From contig NZ_VTFX01000005.1 of assembly GCF_009192775.1 (NCBI RefSeq), positions 558,001-622,000 on the forward strand: DNA of 64,000 nt, read 5' to 3'. The position numbers and the translations under genes are program-made. Origin of the DNA: Arthrobacter yangruifuii (lineage in GTDB: Bacteria; Actinomycetota; Actinomycetes; Actinomycetales; Micrococcaceae). This document shows positions 57,809 to 64,000 of the stretch, piece after piece. A model generated the notes under the pieces. It ran no database searches and was not told the origin of the DNA. It was given only the letters and a program-made list of their open reading frames with translations. Each line of letters opens with the position of its first letter. Within the stretch, counting starts at the first letter, position 1.

Positions 57809-59020
57809 ATGGGAACCAATAGCTCCACCGTCAACACCCTGCTCGCCTCCATTGCCGACGTCGGACGCGACTCCCGGCGCGGAGGCTACTCGCGTCCGGT
57901 CTTTTCGACGCCGGAGCTGACGCTGCGCGAGTGGTTCCAGCAGGAGGCACAGCGCCGCGGCCTTGGGGTGGAAACGGACCGCAACGGCATCCTCTGGGCG
58001 TGGTGGGGAGAACCCGAACGCGGGGCGCTGGTCACGGGCAGCCATCTGGATTCCGTACCCGGAGGCGGCGCCTTCGACGGGCCGCTGGGGGTGGCGTCCG
58101 CGCTAGCCGCCGTGGATGTGCTGCGCGAACGCGGCATCACCCGCAACCGCTCCCTGGCCATCACCGTGTTCCCCGAAGAGGAGGGCTCCCGCTTCGGACT
58201 CGCGTGCCTGGGATCCCGGCTGCTTACCGGAGACATCGATGCGGACAAGGCCCGGAACCTGCGCGATGCGGACGGAACCACCTTCGCAGACGCTGCCCGC
58301 GCAAACGGACTCGATCCTGACCGGCTGGGACGCGACGAGAACGCACTGGCCCGGATCGGGGACTTCGTGGAACTGCATGTGGAACAGGGGCGCGGGCTGG
58401 GAGAGAACGGGCCGTCCGTTGCCGTGGGCGGATCCGTGCTGGGCCACGGCCGCTGGCGGATCAGTGTCTCCGGGCAGGGTAACCACGCGGGGACCACGGC
58501 CATGGCGGACCGCGCCGACCCCCTGGTGGCTGCCGCGCAGATCATCCTCGCCGTCCAGCAGGCTGCCGCTGCCATCGACGGCGCCCGGGCCACGGTGGGA
58601 CGGATTTCGCCGATCCCCGGCGGCACCAACGTCATCGCCTCGCGGGTGGATCTGTGGCTCGACGCGCGGCACCCGGACGACGCCGCAGCACTGGCCCTCG
58701 TAGAAACCATTCACGGCAAGGCCCAGAAGATCGCCGCCTTCGAAGGCTGCACCGTGTCCCTGACTCCGGAATCCTGGACCGGGTCCGTGAGCTTCGATCC
58801 CGCGCTGGGCCGCAGCCTGGAACTGGCGCTGCCCGGAGCTCCGGTGCTGGCCACCGGAGCCGGCCACGACGCCGGCATCCTCGCCGGACACGTTCCGTCG
58901 GGCATGCTGTTTGTCCGCAACCCCACCGGCATTTCGCATTCCCCGGAGGAGCATGTGGAAGCGGAGGACGCCGACGCCGGTGCCGAGGCGCTCGCCGATG
59001 TGCTGGAGGCGCTGCTGTGA
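57809..59020 (+). CDS. M20 amidohydrolase, probable N-formylglutamate deformylase
   Basis: 403 residues. G-S-H-L-D-S-V-P near 70, F-D-G-P-L-G-V near 82, F-P-E-E-E-G-S-R-F near 119, H-V-E-Q-G near 190 and the C-terminal G-A-G-H-D-A-G near 350 are the metal-site and fold marks of allantoate/N-carbamoyl amino acid amidohydrolases. Here it sits inside the hut operon directly before hutF, whose product yields N-formylglutamate, and no hutG is present. So it most likely hydrolyses N-formylglutamate to glutamate and formate; family alone would suggest allantoate. Overlaps hutF by four bases. Confidence 0.85.
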   Translation: MGTNSSTVNTLLASIADVGRDSRRGGYSRPVFSTPELTLREWFQQEAQRRGLGVETDRNGILWAWWGEPERGALVTGSHLDSVPGGGAFDGPLGVASALAAVDVLRERGITRNRSLAITVFPEEEGSRFGLACLGSRLLTGDIDADKARNLRDADGTTFADAARANGLDPDRLGRDENALARIGDFVELHVEQGRGLGENGPSVAVGGSVLGHGRWRISVSGQGNHAGTTAMADRADPLVAAAQIILAVQQAAAAIDGARATVGRISPIPGGTNVIASRVDLWLDARHPDDAAALALVETIHGKAQKIAAFEGCTVSLTPESWTGSVSFDPALGRSLELALPGAPVLATGAGHDAGILAGHVPSGMLFVRNPTGISHSPEEHVEAEDADAGAEALADVLEALL

Positions 59021-60555
59021 GCGGAGCCGGGGACGGTGCCGGGCCCGGTGCCGGTGCCGGTGCGGGGGCCGGTGGGGTCGGTGCCGGTGCCAGGGCCGGC
59101 GGGGCCAAACCGGCCGGAAACACCGCCGTCTGGTGTGAGGCCGGATGGTACGGGGGCCGCATCCGGAGGGGGATCCGCCTGACGGTCGACTCCGCGGGGA
59201 CAGTCACCGCAGCCACTCCCGGGGCGGCACCGGAGCCGGGAGACCTGGTGCTGGCCGGCGTCGTTTTCCCCGCAGCGGCCAACGCCCACTCACATGCCTT
59301 CCACCGGGTGCTGCGCGGGCGCACCCACACCGCCGGAGATTTCTGGGGCTGGCGGGAGCAGATGTACGCGGCTGCCGGGTCGCTGACCCCGGAGCTGTAC
59401 GAGCAGCTGGCCACTGCCGTGTTTGCCGAGATGGTGGTCTCCGGCTACACCAGCGTGGCCGAGTTCCACTACGTGCATCATGCTCCGGACGGTTCCCCCT
59501 ATCCGGAGCACAGGATGGAAACGGCCCTGGCCCGTGCCGCGGTTGCCGCCGGCATCCGGCTGACCCTGCTGGACGCCTGTTACCTGGCCGGCGGGTTCGG
59601 CGCGGGCAGTTCCGGCATCGGCGGTTCCGGGTCCGCCGGTTCCGGCACGAAAGGATCCGGCACGAGCAGATCCGGGGTGCCGCTGGAGCCGAGGCAGCAG
59701 CGGTTCGGGGACGCCGATGCCGATGCCTGGCTGGATCGGTTCGCCTCGCTTCAGGCTGCGGTCGCGGCATCCTTCGATCCGGAGCAGGTGAGCCTCGGGG
59801 CAGCCCTGCACTCCGTCCGTGCCGTACCGGAAGCTGCACTGGCCCGCATTGCGGAGCGGCTGCCGGCCGGAATACCGCTGCACATCCACCTTTCGGAGCA
59901 GCCGCAGGAAAACACCGACTGCCTTGCGGCCACCGGTCTGACACCCGCCGGGCTGCTGCACCGGCACGGGCTGCTCAGCCGGCGGCTCTCGGCGGTGCAC
60001 GCTACGCACCTGACCGACGCGGACCTGGCCCTGCTGGGGGAAGCAGGTGCCACGGCGGTGTTCTGCCCGACCACCGAAGCCGATCTGGCGGACGGGCTGG
60101 GCCGCGCTGCAGGGCTGCGGAACGCCGGAGTTGCCCTGGCGCTGGGCAGCGACCAGCACGCCGTCGTCGACCCCTGGCAGGAAATGCGGGCACTGGAATA
60201 CGGTGAACGGCTGCGGACCGGGAAGCGCGGAACCTTTACCCCCGCCGAGCTGCACTTCGCCGCCTCCGACGCCGGAGCCGCGGCACAGGGGAGAACCGCC
60301 CCCGGACTGGAACCCGGAAAGACCTGCGACCTCATGGCCGTGAATCCGCACAGCGTCCGCACTGCCGGCTCGGACCCCGGCCAGCTGGCCCTGACGGCCA
60401 CCGCCGCGGATGTGACGGCCGTCGTCGTCGGCGGCCGGCTCCGTGCCGAAAACGGCAGGCACGCCACCCTCGGTGATCCGGCTGTCCTGCTGCGTGCTGC
60501 CCTGGCCGCCGTCGACTCCGCACCCCCGATCCCGGAAGGAACCCGGCGCCGATGA
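59017..60555 (+). CDS. hutF: Formimidoylglutamate deiminase
   Basis: 512 residues from GTG 59017, within the preceding stop. Amidohydrolase-fold enzyme that releases ammonia from N-formimidoylglutamate. Metal and catalytic motifs: N-A-H-S-H-A-F-H near 91, H-I-H-L-S-E-Q near 290, H-A-T-H-L near 328 and G-S-D-Q-H near 378. It is about 50 residues longer than usual because of two low-complexity stretches: Gly/Ala-rich at the N terminus (about 2-30) and Gly/Ser-rich near 192-220. Choosing a later start would not lose any motif, but no better ribosome site was seen. Confidence 0.93.
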   Translation: MSGAGDGAGPGAGAGAGAGGVGAGARAGGAKPAGNTAVWCEAGWYGGRIRRGIRLTVDSAGTVTAATPGAAPEPGDLVLAGVVFPAAANAHSHAFHRVLRGRTHTAGDFWGWREQMYAAAGSLTPELYEQLATAVFAEMVVSGYTSVAEFHYVHHAPDGSPYPEHRMETALARAAVAAGIRLTLLDACYLAGGFGAGSSGIGGSGSAGSGTKGSGTSRSGVPLEPRQQRFGDADADAWLDRFASLQAAVAASFDPEQVSLGAALHSVRAVPEAALARIAERLPAGIPLHIHLSEQPQENTDCLAATGLTPAGLLHRHGLLSRRLSAVHATHLTDADLALLGEAGATAVFCPTTEADLADGLGRAAGLRNAGVALALGSDQHAVVDPWQEMRALEYGERLRTGKRGTFTPAELHFAASDAGAAAQGRTAPGLEPGKTCDLMAVNPHSVRTAGSDPGQLALTATAADVTAVVVGGRLRAENGRHATLGDPAVLLRAALAAVDSAPPIPEGTRRR

Positions 60556-61790
60556 GCTCCGCTTCGAAACTGGTCACGAACATCGGCGAACTCTCCACGC
60601 AGGACCTCGCCGCGGACACGCCCGTGCTGCGGGATGCCGCGGTGGTGTTCGAGGGGGAGCGGATCAGCTGGATCGGCCCGGCGCGGCAGGCCCCTGCGGC
60701 GGACGAGGTGGTCGACGCCGGCGGCCGGGCCGGTCTGCCGGGCTGGGTGGACTCGCACACCCACCTGGTTTTTGCCGGGGACCGCAGCGCGGAGTTCGAC
60801 GCGCGGATGGCGGGGCAGGCATACGAAGCCGGCGGGATCGCCGTCACCACGGAGGCGACCCGGGCGGCGTCGGACTATGACCTGACCCGGCTCCTCCTGG
60901 CCCGGGCCGCCGAAGCAGCGGCCGGCGGCACCACCTACCTGGAAACCAAGACCGGTTACGGGCTGAGCGTGGAGGAGGAGCGCCGGCATGCCCGGATCGC
61001 GTCCACGGTGGCGGACACCGTCACCTTCCTGGGCGCGCACCTGGTCCCGGACGGAGCCGACGCCGACGAGTACACGGACCTCGTCTGCACGGACATGCTC
61101 GCCGCCGTCCGGCCGTATGTGCAGTGGGCCGACGTCTTCTGCGAACAGGGTGCCTTCACCACCGACCAGTCCCGGCGGGTGCTGCAGGCGGCCCGGGAGG
61201 CCGGCCTGGGGCTGCGGGTGCACGGGAACCAGCTGGGGCCCGGGGCCGGGGTGCAGCTGGCGGTGGAGTTCGGGGCGGCCAGCGTGGACCACGTGAACCA
61301 CCTGTCCGACGACGACGTCGCGACGCTCGCGGACAGCTGGTCCGGGTGGGACGACGCTGGTGCTGGTGCTGGTGCTCCCGGTGCCGGAACGGTGGCGACC
61401 TGCCTGCCCGCCTGTGACCTGTCCACCCGCGCACCGCTGGCCCCGGCCCGGCGGCTGCTGGACGCCGGAGTGCAGGTGGCGCTGGCCTCGAACTGCAACC
61501 CGGGCACCTCCTACACCAGCTCCATGAATTTCTGCGTGGCCACTGCGGTGCTGCAGATGGGCCTGACCGTGCAGGAAGCCGTGCGGGCAGCAACCTATGG
61601 CGGGGCCCTGGCCCTGCGGGTGCACGCCGGGGAGGACCGGGACGGTGCTCGGGCCGTGGGATCCCTGGCGGTGGGGCACCGGGCGGATCTGCAGCTGTTG
61701 AACGCTCCCTCGGTTGCCCACCTGGCGTACCGGCCCGGCATGCCATTGACCGGTCCGGTGTTCCGGGCCGGGGAGCTCGTCCGCCGCTGA
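60552..61790 (+). CDS. hutI: Imidazolonepropionase
   Basis: 412 residues. Opens the imidazolone ring to give N-formimidoylglutamate. Metal ligands are in D-S-H-T-H-L near 66, H-G-N-Q-L near 222, V-D-H-V-N-H near 248 and S-N-C-N-P-G near 313; the substrate Arg/Tyr region is E-T-K-T-G-Y-G-L near 132. A short Ala/Gly insert follows S-G-W near 268. ATG overlaps the hutF stop (ATGA). Last gene of the operon. Confidence 0.96.
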   Translation: MSSASKLVTNIGELSTQDLAADTPVLRDAAVVFEGERISWIGPARQAPAADEVVDAGGRAGLPGWVDSHTHLVFAGDRSAEFDARMAGQAYEAGGIAVTTEATRAASDYDLTRLLLARAAEAAAGGTTYLETKTGYGLSVEEERRHARIASTVADTVTFLGAHLVPDGADADEYTDLVCTDMLAAVRPYVQWADVFCEQGAFTTDQSRRVLQAAREAGLGLRVHGNQLGPGAGVQLAVEFGAASVDHVNHLSDDDVATLADSWSGWDDAGAGAGAPGAGTVATCLPACDLSTRAPLAPARRLLDAGVQVALASNCNPGTSYTSSMNFCVATAVLQMGLTVQEAVRAATYGGALALRVHAGEDRDGARAVGSLAVGHRADLQLLNAPSVAHLAYRPGMPLTGPVFRAGELVRR

Positions 61791-61890
61791 ATTGCGGCGC
61801 TGACTTCCGGCGGGGGCTGGTGTCCGGGTCAAACCCCGGGGAAGCGCAAACCGGGCCGGCAGCATCCGGCACCGGCACCCGTCCGGCACA

Positions 61891-62688
61891 ATGGTGTGCA
61901 TGTCAGTTGCCTCCCCTTCCGCCCAAGCCGGGTCCCTGGATCCGCGGGCACGCCGGATGCTGGTGTTCGAAATCCTGATCGTGCTGGGACTGTCGCTGGG
62001 CAAGTCCGGGGTTTACGCCGTCGTCCAGCTCATTGAAAAAGCCACGAAGGCTCCGCTGGCCAGCCAGACCACCACGCTGAATCCGGTCCTCGACGAGCAG
62101 CCCTGGTTCGACCTGGTCTACCAGCTGCTTGGCATCTTCTTTTCGCTGCTGCCGGTGGCGCTGGTCCTGTTCCTGCTGACCGAGCCGGGGAAGTCTGCGT
62201 TCCGCCGGATCGGCTTCACCTTTGCCCGGCCGCTTCGGGACTTCGGTCTGGGCGTGGCCCTGGCCGCGGTGATCGGCGTCGGCACCCTGGGTGTCTATGC
62301 CGGCGGCCGGGCGCTGGGCCTCACCACAGCCCTGGTCCCCGCAGCCCTGGACACCTACTGGTGGACCCTGCCGGTGCTGATCCTCTCCGCCATGCGGCAT
62401 GCCGTGCTGGAGGAAGTCATTGTGGTGGGCTACCTGTTCCTGCGGTTGCGGCAGCTGGGCTGGGGGACGCCGGCGATCATCCTGACCAGTGCCCTGATCC
62501 GGGCCAGCTACCACCTGTACCAGGGGATCGGCCCCGGGATCGGGAACTTCCTGATGGGCCTGCTCTTCGGCTACGCCTACTACAAAACGCGCCGGGTGAT
62601 GCCGCTGGTCATCGCGCACGCGCTGGTGGATATTGCCGGGTTTGTCGGGTTTGCCCTGTTCGGTCCGGCCATTGGAATCGGCAACTGA
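61891..62688 (+). CDS. CPBP-family intramembrane protease
   Basis: 265 residues from ATG 61891, or 262 from ATG 61900; no ribosome site is clear for either. About seven membrane helices. Active-site motifs of the CAAX-protease/bacteriocin-processing (Abi) family are present: E-E-V-I near 173 and, further on, S-Y-H-L-Y near 208 and H-A-L-V-D near 245. They carry the Glu pair and His residues. Such proteins cleave or protect membrane proteins; role here unknown. It lies 100 bases after hutI and may have its own promoter. Confidence 0.85.
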   Translation: MVCMSVASPSAQAGSLDPRARRMLVFEILIVLGLSLGKSGVYAVVQLIEKATKAPLASQTTTLNPVLDEQPWFDLVYQLLGIFFSLLPVALVLFLLTEPGKSAFRRIGFTFARPLRDFGLGVALAAVIGVGTLGVYAGGRALGLTTALVPAALDTYWWTLPVLILSAMRHAVLEEVIVVGYLFLRLRQLGWGTPAIILTSALIRASYHLYQGIGPGIGNFLMGLLFGYAYYKTRRVMPLVIAHALVDIAGFVGFALFGPAIGIGN

Positions 62689-62745
62689 CGCGCCTGCCCC
62701 CGTTGGAACGCCTGGAACCGGCGTCGGTGACGGGAGCGGCAATGG

Positions 62746-62848
62746 ACCCTGGCACCGGGACCGCCGCACCGGACCCTGGCACCAGGACCGCTGCACCGAA
62801 CCCTGACACCAGACACCGGCACCGGACCCTGGCACCAGGACCGCCGAG
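62746..62848. repeat. 27-bp tandem repeat array before the glycoside hydrolase gene
   Basis: Four units (27, 27, 26 and a partial 23 bases) beginning ACCCTGGCACC, in the 180-base gap between the CPBP gene and the hydrolase. It ends just before the ribosome site, and so lies in the promoter or leader. Confidence 0.9.
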
Positions 62849-62868
62849 AAAAAGGAGAACACAGCCCA

Positions 62869-64000
62869 GTGACACTGATGACCGCCTGGGGGACGGAGCT
62901 GGACCCGGCCGCCGTGCTGCAGGAATACCCCCGGCCCCAGCTCGTCCGCGACAGCTATCTGAACCTGAACGGGTACTGGGAGTATGCCGTCACCCCCGCC
63001 AGCCGGGAGCAGGCACCGGACGAATGGGACGGGCAGATTCTGGTGCCGTTCTCGCCGGAGGCACCGCTGTCCGGGGTTTCCCGGCAGCTCCGGCCCGAGG
63101 AAGCGCTCTGGTACCGGAGGGGCGTTTCCCTGCCGGAGGGTTTCGCGGGGGAGCGGGTGCTGCTGCACTTCGGCGCCGTGGACTCCAGCTGCACGGTGAC
63201 GGTTAACGGTGTGCCGGTGGGCGGGCACGAGGGCGGTTACCTGCCGTTCGCCCTGGATGTTACCGGTGCGCTGGACGGTTCCGCTGAGGAGCAGGAAATC
63301 ATCGTCCGGGTCCGGGACGTCAGCGACACCGGCTACCACAGCCGCGGCAAGCAGAAACTGGACCGGGGCGGGATCTGGTACACGGCGCAGTCCGGGATCT
63401 GGCAGACCGTGTGGCTGGAGTCAGTGCCCAGGACATCCATCGGCGGGTTGGCCCTGGTGCCGGAGCTGGACGCGGTGACGATCACGGTGCTGGTTGATGA
63501 TGCGCGCGCACCGGGCGGGGACCGCGGGGACGGCGTGCCGGGTGCGGACGATGCGGACGGCGGGGACGGCGTGCCGGGCGCGGACGATGTGGACGGCGTG
63601 CCGGGCGGGGACGATGCAGCGGGCGCGGATGATGCGGCCCCGGGCCATGTGCCTGGCGCAGGCACCTCTCCCGGAAGCCTCGACGGCGGAAGCTACGGCC
63701 CCGGTCGTACTGCGGACCTGACGGCGGAGATCACCGTGTCCTCGGCCGGACAGACCGTAGCCCATGCCGCCGTCGGGCCCGGCGTTCCGCTGCGCATCCC
63801 GATTCCCGATCCCCACCTGTGGACCCCGGAGGATCCGTTTCTCTACGACGTCGAGGTGCGGCTGCTGGCCGGCGGGCGCGAAATCGACCAGGTGCAAAGC
63901 TACACGGGGCTGCGGACCTTCGGCATGGGCCCCGACGCCGCAGGACGGCAGCGGCTGCTGCTCAACGGCCGGCCCTATTTCCACGCGGGCCTGCTGGACC
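62869..64000 (+). CDS. Glycoside hydrolase family 2 protein, N-terminal part (cut by window edge)
   Basis: 377 codons are visible from GTG 62869 (AAGGAG about 12 bases upstream; ATG 62878 is an alternative). The jelly-roll sugar-binding domain is clear: Y-P-R-P-Q-L-V-R-D-S-Y near 20, L-N-L-N-G-Y-W near 32, L-W-Y-R-R near 80 and L-H-F-G-A-V-D near 103. G-I-W-Q-T-V-W-L-E near 176 leads into the Ig-like domain. No signal peptide, so probably cytoplasmic. Family 2 includes beta-galactosidases, beta-glucuronidases and mannosidases; the catalytic barrel is outside the window. A Gly/Asp-rich insert of about 50 residues (about 213-265) interrupts the Ig-like domain. Confidence 0.9.
   Translation, partial: MTLMTAWGTELDPAAVLQEYPRPQLVRDSYLNLNGYWEYAVTPASREQAPDEWDGQILVPFSPEAPLSGVSRQLRPEEALWYRRGVSLPEGFAGERVLLHFGAVDSSCTVTVNGVPVGGHEGGYLPFALDVTGALDGSAEEQEIIVRVRDVSDTGYHSRGKQKLDRGGIWYTAQSGIWQTVWLESVPRTSIGGLALVPELDAVTITVLVDDARAPGGDRGDGVPGADDADGGDGVPGADDVDGVPGGDDAAGADDAAPGHVPGAGTSPGSLDGGSYGPGRTADLTAEITVSSAGQTVAHAAVGPGVPLRIPIPDPHLWTPEDPFLYDVEVRLLAGGREIDQVQSYTGLRTFGMGPDAAGRQRLLLNGRPYFHAGLLD
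63529..63618 (+). repeat. 27-bp in-frame repeat inside the glycoside hydrolase gene
   Basis: Three units of 27 bases with a 9-base partial between the first and second, encoding D-G-V-P-G-(A/G)-D-D-(A/V). The units match at most positions, so the expansion looks recent. Confidence 0.95.

Noticed and set aside
59751-62003. 750-codon open frame antisense to hutF and hutI
   Set aside because: Arg/Pro/Gly-rich shadow of two certain genes, with no ribosome site or domain.

Overview
The window comes from a high-GC Gram-positive bacterium. Gene content and order point to the Actinomycetota, most likely Micrococcaceae (Arthrobacter or a close relative). Supporting signs are a split acyl-CoA carboxylase (biotinylated alpha chain, beta chain and a small epsilon chain), an SCO4848-type membrane protein, a DUF2505 protein, an alternate-type signal peptide protein with its own SipW-like peptidase, an LpdA-type quinone dehydrogenase, a gatCAB operon, many GTG starts and strong G/C third-position bias. 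No rRNA, tRNA, CRISPR array, insertion sequence or prophage was seen. The assignment is by family recognition, not by database search.

Layout. 0-2 kb: leftward signalling and surface genes (Hpt-like protein without its histidine, VanZ-like protein, low-molecular-weight tyrosine phosphatase). 2-5.6 kb: a rightward five-gene exported-protein operon around a SipW-like signal peptidase. 5.6-8.6 kb: NhaA and three small leftward genes. 8.9-12.5 kb: mfd. 12.6-17.3 kb: a small membrane protein, deoC, an unlisted 53-codon secreted peptide gene divergent from a TPR gene, then a STAS-like/GGDEF-EAL pair. 17.3-21.4 kb: phosphosugar mutase, purine nucleoside phosphorylase and quinone dehydrogenase. 21.5-33 kb: MHS transporter, biotin carboxylase/BCCP, a DUF559-like protein, a repeat-rich spacer, Maf, a dicarboxylate/amino-acid symporter, a DUF885 peptidase, and the epsilon and beta carboxylase subunits divergent from an HSDL2-like dehydrogenase.

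33.7-44 kb: birA, a PH-domain membrane protein, a class III adenylate cyclase, a PP2C phosphatase, DUF6457, an FdhF/YdeP molybdoenzyme, ligA, an inositol monophosphatase and an acetyltransferase. 44-52.8 kb: a DksA/TraR-type zinc finger, an acetyltransferase, gatCAB, a coupled set of kinase-fold, PP2C-like and FAD-oxidase genes, and a membrane protein with a histone-H1-like tail. 52.8-64 kb: a probable small RNA, acylphosphatase, a complete histidine utilisation cluster (hutH divergent from hutR, then hutU, an M20 hydrolase, hutF and hutI), a CPBP protease and the start of a family 2 glycoside hydrolase cut by the window edge.

Working together: the hut genes should convert histidine to glutamate by the HutF (deiminase) route, with the M20 enzyme standing in for HutG. 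Two matching 14-bp TCTGG-N4-CCAGA sites mark the HutR regulon. BirA, the biotinylated alpha chain and the beta/epsilon chains lie within 12 kb and supply malonyl-CoA or related acyl-CoAs. DeoC, the phosphomutase and the nucleoside phosphorylase form nucleoside salvage. The best candidates for something new are the secreted peptide plus TPR pair at 13.6-15.0 kb and the SipW-dependent surface locus at 2-5.6 kb.
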